Part shown: positions 25,798-34,994 of the stretch, in pieces
Layout: each line of letters starts with the position of its first letter
Numbering within the stretch: the first letter of the stretch is position 1
DNA from: Halanaerobiaceae bacterium
GTDB lineage: Bacteria > Bacillota > Halanaerobiia > Halanaerobiales > Halarsenatibacteraceae
Direction of reading: 5' to 3'
Assembly (NCBI GenBank): GCA_003553225.1
Contig: PWDW01000100.1
Location: 1 to 58,667, forward strand
Length of the DNA: 58,667 nt
Made by a program: the position numbers and the translations under genes
The notes under the pieces: generated by a model
What the model was told of the DNA's origin: nothing
Databases searched by the model: none
What the model saw: only the letters and a program-made list of their open reading frames with translations

Positions 25798-27126
25798 GTG
25801 AATATTGTATATTTTCATACCCATGATACTGGCAGGTATATAGAACCCTATGGTTATAATGTGGATACCCCCAATTTGATGGAACTGGCCCGGGAGGGAA
25901 CACTTTTCAGACAGGCCTTCTGTGCTGCTCCGACCTGCTCTCCCAGCAGGGCTTCACTGCTGACCGGACGTTATCCTCATAATAATGGTATGCTGGGGCT
26001 GGCTCACCGGGGATTTGAACTGGACAATTATAACCAGCATCTGGCTTCATTTCTGGGCAGTGAGGGCTGGGAGACTGTTCTCTGTGGAGTACAGCATGTG
26101 GCCTCAGGTGAAAAATCGGCAGAAAAAATAGGATATCAAAAACAGCTGGTCACTTCAGGAGAACAGCAGAATGCAGTGGAGACTGATCGGGCCCTGGCCA
26201 GCCGGGCGGCCGAGTATATCCGGCATGAAGCAGACCAGCCCTTTTTCCTTTCTTTAGGTCTGTTAAATACTCACCGTGAATTTCCCGATATTGATGAGAA
26301 TATTAATCCTGATTATGTTCAGACTCCTGCTCCTCTGCCCGATGATCCTGATATCAGAGAGGATATGGCCGCATTTTATTCTTCGGTACAGGTTGTGGAC
26401 CACTGTCTGGGACTCATCCAGGATGCTCTAAGAGAAAGCGGTCTTGAAGAAGAGACTATTTTTATTTTTACCACAGACCATGGGATTGCTTTTCCCCGCA
26501 TGAAATGCAATCTTTATGACTCGGGAATAGGGGTTTCTTTGCTTCTTAAATATCCGGATAACCCCGGTCAGGGAGCAGCAGTAGATGCTCTGGTTTCCCA
26601 AATAGACCTGTTCCCCACTCTTTGTGAACTGACAGGTTTAAACAGGCCGGACTGGCTGGAAGGACATTCTTTGCTCCCTCTGCTGGAGGGAAGTCGGGAA
26701 AAGATACGGGACAGCTTGTTTGCTGAAGTTACATACCATGCTTCCTATGAACCGATGCGCTGTATCAGGACAGAACGGTATAAATACATTAAATACTTTG
26801 GGGAACATGAAGGTGTGGTTCCGGCCAACATTGATGAAAGTCCCGGAAAATCTCTGCTGATGGAACACGGACTGCTGGAGGAAAAGCGGGATCGGGAGCA
26901 GCTTTTTGATTTGTATTTTGATCCCCAGGAAAAAAATAATCTTATAGATGAGAACCACTGTCAGGATATTTACCAGCAGCTTTCAGGTGAACTTGAAAGA
27001 TGGATGGTAGAAACTGATGATCCTTTACTTGAAGGTCCGGTACCCCTTCCGGAAGGGGCGAAAATAAACCGTATATCCTCTGTAGATCCGGGCAGCAGTG
27101 ATCCCGATGATTATATATATGGATAG
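25798..27126 (+). CDS. Sulfatase (family S1), N-sulfoglucosamine sulfohydrolase-like
   Basis: A 442-residue S1 sulfatase with activation motif CSPSRASLLTG (Cys near residue 47) followed by NNGMLGLAHRGF, which resembles the heparan N-sulfatase (SGSH) type rather than arylsulfatases. IFTTDHGIAFPRMKCNLYDSG is a second SGSH-like block. It would remove sulfate, possibly N-linked, from a sugar after conversion of the Cys to formylglycine. No signal peptide is present. Start is GTG at 25798, with AGGAGG 8 nt upstream. It lies 24 nt after the epimerase gene. Confidence 0.88.
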   Translation: MNIVYFHTHDTGRYIEPYGYNVDTPNLMELAREGTLFRQAFCAAPTCSPSRASLLTGRYPHNNGMLGLAHRGFELDNYNQHLASFLGSEGWETVLCGVQHVASGEKSAEKIGYQKQLVTSGEQQNAVETDRALASRAAEYIRHEADQPFFLSLGLLNTHREFPDIDENINPDYVQTPAPLPDDPDIREDMAAFYSSVQVVDHCLGLIQDALRESGLEEETIFIFTTDHGIAFPRMKCNLYDSGIGVSLLLKYPDNPGQGAAVDALVSQIDLFPTLCELTGLNRPDWLEGHSLLPLLEGSREKIRDSLFAEVTYHASYEPMRCIRTERYKYIKYFGEHEGVVPANIDESPGKSLLMEHGLLEEKRDREQLFDLYFDPQEKNNLIDENHCQDIYQQLSGELERWMVETDDPLLEGPVPLPEGAKINRISSVDPGSSDPDDYIYG

Positions 27127-27153
27127 CGGATTATAGACCTGGGGCCGTCGGAA

Positions 27154-27275
27154 GTGAGTTAAAGTCAGTTTCTTCTTGACCGAAAGAGAAGATGGGAGCC
27201 AGTCCTTTTCGTGAATGAAGCAACAGCAGCATATGTCAATATTTTTCACCAGCAGAAGTGGAGATGATCCATATT
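27154..27275 (+). repeat. Interspersed repeat copy A
   Basis: About 120 bp. The left part (GTGAGTTAAAGTCAG...CTTGACCGAAAGAGAAG) matches copy B at 42828, and the right arm GCATATGTCAATATTTTTCACC...GAAGTGGAGATGATCC matches copies B, C, D and E. It lies between the SGSH-like sulfatase and the third UroD-family gene, ending about 110 nt before the latter's start. Confidence 0.85.
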
Positions 27276-27384
27276 TAAGTATTTACGGAGCTTGTTTATT
27301 TAAACAGGTAGATAATAAGGTAGATATAATTTAAGGATTCTGTATACATATTTCCAAAGGAGTATTTTCAAAGGAGGCCGGACC

Positions 27385-28428
27385 ATGAGAAAACCTGATT
27401 TTAACAATCTGCTTCAGGTGCTAAACAACAAAAAACCGGAGCGGGCCACACTTTTTGAGCTGTTTTTAAATGACAGGTTATATAGAAAACTTGCAGATAC
27501 GGAGGTGCTTGACAGAACAGAGCCCCTCCCCGATTTAAGAATCCAGATAAGTGCTTTCTGTAATTCTGGTTATGATTACGCCACGGTTCATGGTTCGGAT
27601 TTCCATTTTCCACTGGGTGAAAAAGAACAGAAAGAATCTCATTCTCTAAATGAGGGTGGTCTGATTAAAAATCGTCAGGACTTTATAGATTATCCCTGGC
27701 CGGATCCAGCTGAATTTGATTATTCCCGGCTGGAGTTAGTCAAAGAGATACTTCCACCGGGGATGAAGGTAATTGTAATGGGTCCTTCCGGAGTACTGGA
27801 AAACACCATTGCTCTGGTCGGATATGAAAGGCTGTGTTATCTGCTTACTGATGATCCCGAACTGGCCACAGATATTTTTTCTGCGGTAGGGTCCAGACTG
27901 GTAGAGTATTATGCTCTTTGTACTGAATATGAAGCTGTGGGAGCCTTTATTGCCAATGATGACTGGGGTTTTAAAACTCAGACCATGCTGGCTCCCGATG
28001 ATATGAGAAAATATGTTTTTCCCTGGCATGAAAGAATTGTCAGTAAAATACACAGCAGCGGGAAACCGGTGATTCTTCATTCCTGTGGAAATCTGGAACA
28101 GGTTATGGAAGATATTATAGAAAAAATGAAGTTTGATGCCCGGCATTCTTTTGAAGACAGTATTCTGCCCGTAGAAGAAGCCTATGATAAATGGGGTGAC
28201 CGGATAGCTATTCTGGGTGGTATTGATATGGATTTTATGTGTCAGAAGACACCCCGGGAAATAAAAGACCGGGCCCGGGCTATGCTGGAGAAAACAGCTG
28301 AGGGGGGCGGGTATGCCCTGGGTACGGGAAACAGTGTCCCGGAATATGTTCCCGAGGAGAATTTCAGGGCCCTGATTGAGGCCGCCCACAGCTTTGATTA
28401 TCAAAAACAGGGAGAGGAGAGTAAATAA
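27385..28428 (+). CDS. Uroporphyrinogen decarboxylase (UroD/MtaA) family protein, paralogue 3
   Basis: A 347-residue UroD-barrel protein. It retains the HxCG motif in VILHSCGNLEQ, then ILGGIDMDFMCQ and the C-terminal YALGTGNSVPEYVP block common in catabolic members. It differs clearly from paralogues 1 and 2. AAAGGAGG precedes the ATG. Its stop codon abuts the GH3 start (28428/28429), indicating tight co-translation with a glycosidase. That argues for a role in handling a sugar, perhaps demethylating it, rather than in heme synthesis. No corrinoid protein is nearby. Confidence 0.82.
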   Translation: MRKPDFNNLLQVLNNKKPERATLFELFLNDRLYRKLADTEVLDRTEPLPDLRIQISAFCNSGYDYATVHGSDFHFPLGEKEQKESHSLNEGGLIKNRQDFIDYPWPDPAEFDYSRLELVKEILPPGMKVIVMGPSGVLENTIALVGYERLCYLLTDDPELATDIFSAVGSRLVEYYALCTEYEAVGAFIANDDWGFKTQTMLAPDDMRKYVFPWHERIVSKIHSSGKPVILHSCGNLEQVMEDIIEKMKFDARHSFEDSILPVEEAYDKWGDRIAILGGIDMDFMCQKTPREIKDRARAMLEKTAEGGGYALGTGNSVPEYVPEENFRALIEAAHSFDYQKQGEESK

Positions 28429-30810
28429 ATGAATCAGGAAAATAATAATAAAATGGCAGCAGAAAAAGCAGCTGAACTATTAGCCGAGATGACACTTGAA
28501 GAAAAGGTGGCCCAGCTATCATCAGCCTCACTGGGTGATGTTATTTCTGATCTGGAAAATTTTACTTTTGATACTGCTCTGGCCCGGGAGCATATTCCCC
28601 TGGGCTGTGGTTATATGGGCCGTATTGGAGGCTCTACTGACCTGTGGCCCGAAGAGATGGCTGCCCTTATGAATGAAATTCAGGAGTATTTCATAAAAGA
28701 AACCCGTCTGGGAATACCGGTTATTTTTATGACCGAGGCCACAACAGGTGTGCTCAGCAGAGATCACACTTTGTTTCCCCAGAACATCGGGGCCGGAGCT
28801 ATGTTTAATGAAAAGTTAGTGGAAAAGATGGCCTCAGTAATCAGAAAGGAAATGACAGCAACCGGGGAACGGATGGCCCTGGCTCCGGTGGTAGATGTGG
28901 TTCGTGATCACCGCTATGGGCGCTATGAAGAATCTTTTGGAGAAGATATCTATCTGACAGCTCAGTATGGTAAGGCCTATACCCGGGGTTTGCAGTCAGA
29001 AGATTTGACATCCGGGGTGGCGGCCACTTTAAAACATTATGTGGCTCAGGGAATAAGTGATGGTGGGCGCAACTGCGGCCCCATCCATGCCACGGATCGT
29101 GAACTTTTGGATGGTTATGCTGTCCCTTTTGCCGCGGCAATTGAGGATTGTGAAGCTGCAGCCCTGATGGCCGCCTATCATGAGATCGATCAGATACCCT
29201 GTCATGCTTCAAAAAAGGTACTGGATGAAATGCTGAGAGAGGATATTGGGTTTAAAGGTTTGGTCACCTCTGATGGGGGAGGAATAAAACTGCTCAAGGA
29301 ATTTCAGGAGTACTGTGCCACAGAAGAAGAGGCTGCAGTTCTGGCCCTTAAGGCCGGAATTGAACTTGAGCTGGACAGTATGTACAAAAAACATCTGGTA
29401 AAGCTGGTTCGTGAGGGGCGGGCTGCTGAAGAGCTGGTCGATCAGGCAGCTCAAAGAATGCTTGCTCTAAAATTTCGGCTGGGCCTTTTTGAAGAGCCCT
29501 ATGTCAAAGAACAGGGAATTAAAGAAAGGGTGGGCTCTGAAAAGAACCAAAAAGTATCAGCCGATATGGCTCATCAGTCAATGACCCTGCTGAAAAATGA
29601 GGATAATCTTCTGCCCCTGACCGGTGGTGAAGAGAGTATTGCTGTAGTGGGCCCCCTGGCGGACAATAAAAAATTTGCTTATGGAGATTATTCTTATCCA
29701 ACTCACTTTGAAGAGGTATACCATAAATCAGATGAACTGTCTGCAGATGAGGTTCTGGCCCGCTCTCTGTTTTTTAAAAGAGCAGAGACTTCCTATCAGG
29801 ACCTGTTTCATGAGACAAAGACTATATATGAAAAAGTGGACTCTTATACAGATGAAAAAACAGAAATATTTTTTGCACCCGGACTCAAGGACACCTATAA
29901 TTATCATGATGATGAGGATTTTTCTCATATCGAAGAGGCTGTCAAAACTGCAGATAAGGCTGAAGTTATAATTGCCGTCTGTGGTGATACCAGTGGGATG
30001 GGGCCTCATAATGACAGTGGTGAATCCGTGGACCGGGTTGAGATAACCCTGCCTTTAGAACAGAGAAAACTGCTCCGGGCCCTTAAGGAGCTGGGAAAAC
30101 CGATAATTCTGGTCCTGTGCAATGGACGGCCTCTGGAGCTTTCCTATGAAAGTGAGAATATAGATGCCATCCTGGAGGCCTGGAAACCCGGCCAAAAAGG
30201 TGCTGAGGCGATCTGTGATGTCCTTTTTGGTGCCTATAATCCCGCCGGCCGTCTGCCGGTAACAATTCCCCGTTCTCTGGGCCAGCTGCCGGTATATTAT
30301 TCCCGACGCCCGAGCGGCAAAAAACAGTTCTGGCGTAATACCTATCTGGAGATGGGGCTGGAACCGCTATATGAATTTGGCTATGGTCAAAGTTATACTG
30401 AGTTTACCTACCGGGAAATTACTATGGATAAAAAGGAAGAGGGTATAACCGTCAGGCTGAAGGTGGAAAACACCGGAGCTTATGATGGTGAGGAAGTTAT
30501 ACAGCTTTATGCCCGCAAGAAATATACTTCTGTTCTGCAGCCGGAGCGGGAACTGAAAGCATATAAAAGGGTTTTTATTGAACAGGGCGCTTTGGTGGAA
30601 CTGGAGTTTGAACTGCTGTTTTCTTCTCTCTGCTATCACAACAAAGAGCAGAATCTGGCTCTGGAGGACTGTGAGCTGGAAGTGATGGTGGGAGCTTCTT
30701 CTGAAGATATCAAAGGTCGGGAATCCTTTAACCTTAAGTTCCCCGGAGGAGCTAAACATTTCTCTGAAAGGACCTACACCAATCCGGTTCAGGTTAACCG
30801 GAATATATGA
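28429..30810 (+). CDS. Glycoside hydrolase family 3 (beta-glucosidase/xylosidase-like)
   Basis: A 793-residue GH3 enzyme with the barrel domain, an alpha/beta sandwich and a C-terminal fibronectin III-like domain. RDHRYGRYEESFGEDIYL (160-177), KHYVAQG and the nucleophile block LVTSDGGGI (Asp near 282) are visible; GYGQSYTEF begins the C-terminal part. It would remove terminal beta-linked sugars in the cytosol, since no signal peptide is present. The ATG directly follows the UroD-family stop codon, with GGGAGAGGAG inside the preceding gene. Substrate (glucose, xylose or N-acetylglucosamine) is not resolved. Confidence 0.94.
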   Translation: MNQENNNKMAAEKAAELLAEMTLEEKVAQLSSASLGDVISDLENFTFDTALAREHIPLGCGYMGRIGGSTDLWPEEMAALMNEIQEYFIKETRLGIPVIFMTEATTGVLSRDHTLFPQNIGAGAMFNEKLVEKMASVIRKEMTATGERMALAPVVDVVRDHRYGRYEESFGEDIYLTAQYGKAYTRGLQSEDLTSGVAATLKHYVAQGISDGGRNCGPIHATDRELLDGYAVPFAAAIEDCEAAALMAAYHEIDQIPCHASKKVLDEMLREDIGFKGLVTSDGGGIKLLKEFQEYCATEEEAAVLALKAGIELELDSMYKKHLVKLVREGRAAEELVDQAAQRMLALKFRLGLFEEPYVKEQGIKERVGSEKNQKVSADMAHQSMTLLKNEDNLLPLTGGEESIAVVGPLADNKKFAYGDYSYPTHFEEVYHKSDELSADEVLARSLFFKRAETSYQDLFHETKTIYEKVDSYTDEKTEIFFAPGLKDTYNYHDDEDFSHIEEAVKTADKAEVIIAVCGDTSGMGPHNDSGESVDRVEITLPLEQRKLLRALKELGKPIILVLCNGRPLELSYESENIDAILEAWKPGQKGAEAICDVLFGAYNPAGRLPVTIPRSLGQLPVYYSRRPSGKKQFWRNTYLEMGLEPLYEFGYGQSYTEFTYREITMDKKEEGITVRLKVENTGAYDGEEVIQLYARKKYTSVLQPERELKAYKRVFIEQGALVELEFELLFSSLCYHNKEQNLALEDCELEVMVGASSEDIKGRESFNLKFPGGAKHFSERTYTNPVQVNRNI

Positions 30811-30871
30811 TTTTTTTATTTTTGTTTCTAAAATAGCAGATTACAAATACAACAGATAATTATAACTTTAC

Positions 30872-30885
30872 TTTCAAAGTTGAAA
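30872..30885. other. Palindrome upstream of the sulfatase maturase gene
   Basis: TTTCAA-AG-TTGAAA is an inverted repeat with 6-bp arms in the 145-nt gap between GH3 and the maturase gene. It could be an operator, but nothing else supports that. Confidence 0.25.
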
Positions 30886-30955
30886 ATATAATTAACCGGC
30901 TGCAGGATAACAAGTTGCTCTTAACAATATTTACCCAGGACTGGAGGTAGAGAGT

Positions 30956-32209
30956 GTGGCTCACAGAAATTTTAATATAATGGCTTTTCCCGCCGGCTCA
31001 AGATGTAATCTGGATTGTGACTACTGTTATTATTCAAATGAATCAGCTCTTTATCCTGACCGTGATGATTATATGATGAGTGAAAAGGTTTTAGAAGAAT
31101 ATATCAAACAGTATGTTGAGGCCCTGTCCGGACCGGGAATAAATTTCGGCTGGCAGGGAGGAGAGCCCATGCTGCGGGGGCTTGACTTTTTCCGCAGAGC
31201 TTTTGCCCTACAGGACAAATATGTCCCTGCGGAATGGGAACTGCAGAATAGTTTTCAGACCAATGGGACCCTGCTGAATGGCGAATGGGCCCATTTTTTG
31301 GCCGAACATGAAGTACTGGTCGGTATCAGTATTGATGGTCCTTCAGAAATACACAATACTTACCGTACTAACCGGGAGCACAAACCTTCCTTTGCGGGAG
31401 TCAGGGCCGGTCTGGAGTTTCTTCAGGAGTATGAGGTTGATTATAATATTTTGTGTGTGGTTCATGAGGCCAATGCAGACTATCCGCAGAAAGTATATGA
31501 TTTTTTTCGGAATCTGGGAGCTGAATTTGTGCAGTTTATCCCCCTGGTTGAAACTGATGATCAGGGTCAGCTGACCGAAAGGTCGGTTAAGCCGGAAAAA
31601 TTTGGTCGTTTTATGATTGAGATTTTTAACCAGTGGCTGTTAAACAAGGATATTGGTGATGTTTTTGTGCGTACTATTGAGCAGTGTATGGCCGCCTGGA
31701 GTGGTTATCAGCCCGGGATCTGTGTTATGCAAAAAACCTGTGGACAGGCCGCGGTGCTGGAATTTAATGGTGATCTTTACTGCTGTGACCATTTTGTGTA
31801 TCCAGAATACAAACTGGGCAATATAATGCAGGACAGTATTGATCAGCTGATGGCCCAGGATAAGATGGAAAAATTTGGTCAGGATAAGCTTAATCTGCTT
31901 AATGAGGACTGCCGGGAATGTGAGTACAGCTTTACCTGTCATGGAGGGTGTCCTAAAAACAGGTCGGGATATCTGCATGATCTACCCGGTGACCGTTATA
32001 AAAATTATCTCTGTGCCGGTTATTATCGATTTTTTGATTATATTGACCCCTTTATGAAAGAGGCAGAAAAGAGAATTAAAAAAAGACAGCATCCCCGTTT
32101 AATTCAGAAAAAGCTGCGGAAAATATATGATAAAATATGGTCTGATGTGGGTCGGAATGATCCCTGCCCCTGTGGTAGTGGGAAAAAATATAAAAAATGC
32201 TGCCTGTGA
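30956..32209 (+). CDS. Anaerobic sulfatase-maturating enzyme (radical SAM/SPASM) with SEC-C tail
   Basis: A 417-residue radical SAM enzyme that converts the CxPxR cysteine of sulfatases to formylglycine. The SAM cluster motif is CNLDCDYC (Cys 17, 21, 24), then GWQGGEP and GISIDGP. The SPASM-type cysteines appear in CVMQKTCGQ, LYCCDHF and DCRECEYSFTCHGGCPKN. The C-terminus ends in a SEC-C zinc motif, DPCPCGSGKKYKKCC. Start is GTG 30956 after GGAGGTAGAG. Both sulfatases in this window are Cys-type, so they are its likely clients. It closes the glycan island. Confidence 0.95.
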   Translation: MAHRNFNIMAFPAGSRCNLDCDYCYYSNESALYPDRDDYMMSEKVLEEYIKQYVEALSGPGINFGWQGGEPMLRGLDFFRRAFALQDKYVPAEWELQNSFQTNGTLLNGEWAHFLAEHEVLVGISIDGPSEIHNTYRTNREHKPSFAGVRAGLEFLQEYEVDYNILCVVHEANADYPQKVYDFFRNLGAEFVQFIPLVETDDQGQLTERSVKPEKFGRFMIEIFNQWLLNKDIGDVFVRTIEQCMAAWSGYQPGICVMQKTCGQAAVLEFNGDLYCCDHFVYPEYKLGNIMQDSIDQLMAQDKMEKFGQDKLNLLNEDCRECEYSFTCHGGCPKNRSGYLHDLPGDRYKNYLCAGYYRFFDYIDPFMKEAEKRIKKRQHPRLIQKKLRKIYDKIWSDVGRNDPCPCGSGKKYKKCCL

Positions 32210-32230
32210 GGGATTATTTAAGCTGTATTC

Positions 32231-32259
32231 TTGTCTTTGCTCGATATTTTAGATAAAAT
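32231..32259 (+). promoter_or_regulatory. Candidate promoter for the WD40 gene
   Basis: TTGTCT at 32231-32236 and TAAAAT at 32254-32259 are separated by 17 bp, a plausible sigma-A promoter in the gap before the secreted WD40 protein. Confidence 0.4.
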
Positions 32260-32405
32260 GATAATATAATGTAAATAAATTGTAATTTTCCTGTTATTTT
32301 CAATACTTTATTTTTGTGCTGTTCAGGCCTAATTTTAATACTATTTATTTCTATTACTGCAGGATTGTGGTCTGTAAAAAAATTAAAAGAGGAGTGTGGA
32401 GGAGA

Positions 32406-33866
32406 ATGGAATTAAAGTACAGCCGAACTGTCCTGTTTTTTGCAGTTGTGATTATAAGTGGACTTTTAATAATGTCTGGTTTTTCCAGAGTATATGCCGG
32501 GGAACTGCCCAGAGCGGGAGAAGAGTTTGAACTGGAAGTGACCGCATTTAGTGATGTGGTTGAAGATAATGGATATCCCGTGGAAGTGACCAGTAATCGG
32601 GAAGGAGAGGATGCGGTCAACCACTGGAATATTGAATTTACCGAGGGAGTGGCCATGGTACCTGTTGAGTTTGTAACCGCCGGAGAACATGAGCTGACTA
32701 TTATTGTGGATAATGAACATGAAGCGGTTATGACCGTTGAATTGAGACCTGGAGAAGCTGCCGAGGTCAGTATTTCCCCTCAGGAAGAACAGCGAATTAA
32801 TCTGCGGCAGAAAATAGAATTTTCTGCTGAAGCAGCCGATGAATATGGAAATGTAATCACCTCCGAAGTGGAGGATTTTATCTGGCATAACACTGATCAG
32901 AACGGTGTTTTCTCTCCTGCTGAAATGAGGGAGTATGAAGTTAAAGCAGAATATGATGAAGTGGAATCGGAAACAGTACAGGTGGTTGTGGAGTTAATTG
33001 ATTTTCAGGAACATGAAGGCAGTATTCGGACTCTAGCTTTTTCCCCCGATGGTGAACGAATGGTGTCCGGAAGCTATGATAATACTGTTAAAGTATGGAA
33101 TATAACCCGGGAGGAGACAGAAATTAATTTTACTGAACATGAAGAAAATATTCGTTCAGTACAGTTTTCTCCTTCAGGTGAGAGAATTGCTTCTGCCAGT
33201 GTTGATAATACGGTAAAAGTCTGGAATGCGGTCAATGGTGATGTGGAAATTAATTTTACAGACCATGAGGAGAGTGTTTATAAGGTTGATTTTTCTCCTG
33301 ATGGAAGTTTAATTGCCTCCGGAGGCTGGGATCAGGTTATAAAAATCTGGGATGCAGAAAGTGGTGCCCTAGAAACAGAATTAAGCGGTCATCAGGGCTC
33401 GATCCGTGATCTGTCCTTTCTGCCCGGGGGAGATAAAATTGTTTCCGCCAGCTGGGATGGTACTGTAAAAATATGGGATATTGAAAGCGGTGAACAGATT
33501 TTTGAATTTACCGAACATGAAGGTTCAGTGGAAGCTCTGGCTGTTTCTCCGGCAGTAGGTATGATTGTGTCCGGAGATAGTGAAGGAAACATTTTTGTCT
33601 GGAACCTGGAAACGGGCAATATTATTTCGGAGATGGATGTCCACCAGGGCTGGATCTGGTCGCTGGATTTTGCTCCTAATGGCAGCAGGGTGGTCTCCGG
33701 CAGTGAGGAACACGTAGTTAAAGTGTGGGATGTGCTGAGTGAAGAAGTGGTTTCTGAATTTGAACTGCATAACGGGAGTATCCGGGCGGTTTCTTTTGAT
33801 GGCTCAGGAGACTGGGTTGCTTCCGGAAGCAATGACCGGACCATTAAGGTCTGGCTGTGGGAATAG
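32406..33866 (+). CDS. Secreted WD40 repeat (seven-bladed propeller) protein
   Basis: About 486 residues. A signal peptide is visible (basic MELKYSR, hydrophobic core FFAVVIISGLLIMSGF, cleavage likely after VYA). Two Ig/bacterial-surface-type beta domains follow (about residues 33-195), then seven WD40 repeats from about residue 199, each ending in VW or IW (for example NTVKVWN, QVIKIWD, RTIKVW). Start ATG 32406 is chosen because it gives a clean signal peptide and has AGAGGAG upstream; the frame is open to 32316. It should be exported and act as a scaffold or binding protein; partner unknown. Confidence 0.88.
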   Translation: MELKYSRTVLFFAVVIISGLLIMSGFSRVYAGELPRAGEEFELEVTAFSDVVEDNGYPVEVTSNREGEDAVNHWNIEFTEGVAMVPVEFVTAGEHELTIIVDNEHEAVMTVELRPGEAAEVSISPQEEQRINLRQKIEFSAEAADEYGNVITSEVEDFIWHNTDQNGVFSPAEMREYEVKAEYDEVESETVQVVVELIDFQEHEGSIRTLAFSPDGERMVSGSYDNTVKVWNITREETEINFTEHEENIRSVQFSPSGERIASASVDNTVKVWNAVNGDVEINFTDHEESVYKVDFSPDGSLIASGGWDQVIKIWDAESGALETELSGHQGSIRDLSFLPGGDKIVSASWDGTVKIWDIESGEQIFEFTEHEGSVEALAVSPAVGMIVSGDSEGNIFVWNLETGNIISEMDVHQGWIWSLDFAPNGSRVVSGSEEHVVKVWDVLSEEVVSEFELHNGSIRAVSFDGSGDWVASGSNDRTIKVWLWE

Positions 33867-33871
33867 AGCCC

Positions 33872-34732
33872 ATGGCAGATGAAAAATGTGGAAGGCCTGG
33901 AGCGAATATTTTAAAAAATGCTGGTTATCATATTTCCTCGCGTCATTTGACCGGTAATGATTTTCTGGAGGCAAAAATCAGTGAATATGGGCTGGGGTGG
34001 GTTCAGTTTTTTCTGGGCAATCCCCAGTCTTATAAACTCGGTCAGCCTACCCTGGAGAGGCTCAAAAAAACCTCTCTTTCAGTTAATTTTATTGTCCACA
34101 GTCCTTATATTATCAATATTGTTAATGAAAACAAAGATTTTTATGAACGGTCTCTGGAATGTATTATTGAGGCTCTGAATACGGGAGATAAATTTGGTGT
34201 TCACAGCTATGTGACCCATCTGGGTTCAGTGGACAAACGAGAGGACAAAAAACAGACTGTAAAGAAGCTGATCCGTTCCTGCAGTTATATTCTGGACAAA
34301 ACAGATCCTGATAATGAAATAAAACTTCTGCTGGAAACTTCTCCGGGTTCTAAATCAGGTACCAGAATTGGAACCCTGGAGGAAATTAGGGAGGTGGTGC
34401 AGAACATAGATTCCGATAGACTGGGAGTTTGTCTGGATACCGAACATGCCTATGCCAATGGCCTTGAACTGACTGATCTTGATTTGAATGAACTGGCTCC
34501 AGAAATTGAGGTAATACATCTTAACTCAATTCCCGAAAGTGTTGATCTTAATTCACACAGGGATGAACACGGGACCACAGCTCTTAGAGATACAAAACCA
34601 CAGCTGAAGGAGGCCCTGGAAAGAATTATTTTATTTTTTAATAAGCGTAATATACCCCTTATCCTTGAGAGATCAGGTGAAGATGTAATTGAAAATGATC
34701 TGAGCTATCTTCAGGAACTGCTTTCCTGTTAA
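33872..34732 (+). CDS. nfo: Endonuclease IV (AP endonuclease, Nfo)
   Basis: About 286 residues. All nine metal ligands of E. coli endonuclease IV have counterparts: His in VHSPYIIN, His in VTHLGS, Glu in LLLETSPG, Asp and His in CLDTEHAY, His in VIHLNS, Asp and His in HRDEH, and Glu in LILERSG. It would cut abasic sites in DNA with a trinuclear zinc centre. The start is unclear: ATG 33872 lacks a good ribosome site, and GTG 33857 overlaps the WD40 gene. Placement after a secreted WD40 protein looks incidental. Confidence 0.88.
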   Translation: MADEKCGRPGANILKNAGYHISSRHLTGNDFLEAKISEYGLGWVQFFLGNPQSYKLGQPTLERLKKTSLSVNFIVHSPYIINIVNENKDFYERSLECIIEALNTGDKFGVHSYVTHLGSVDKREDKKQTVKKLIRSCSYILDKTDPDNEIKLLLETSPGSKSGTRIGTLEEIREVVQNIDSDRLGVCLDTEHAYANGLELTDLDLNELAPEIEVIHLNSIPESVDLNSHRDEHGTTALRDTKPQLKEALERIILFFNKRNIPLILERSGEDVIENDLSYLQELLSC

Positions 34733-34788
34733 AGAACCGGACGATTTTTGTTAAATTACATTTTTTTCATTTCTCCACATGAATTATG

Positions 34789-34907
34789 TGGTTCTCCTCC
34801 CTAACCGTTAGTAGATTTAAGTATATGCTGCTGTCAGCTGATATGAATATTTCTCGACTACTCATTATATAGCAATATTTTTTACCAGCGGAAGTGGAGA
34901 TGATCCA
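34789..34907 (+). repeat. Interspersed repeat copy E (both arms)
   Basis: About 119 bp with left arm TGGTTCTCCTCCCTAACCG...TATATGCTGCTGTCAGCTG and right arm GCAATATTTTTTACCAGCGG...GTGGAGATGATCCA. The ends are imperfect inverted repeats of each other. It lies in the 262-nt gap before the epimerase gene, about 88 nt from its start. A separate perfect palindrome, CCACAT-GAATT-ATGTGG (34775-34791), abuts its left end. Confidence 0.85.
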
Positions 34908-34994
34908 ATTATGTTAAGTGATGTGAGGTGTGTTTAACCTGGAGTTAGGTGATAAGAAAGTCCATCAATTTTTATACGGGAAGGAATGATTGAT

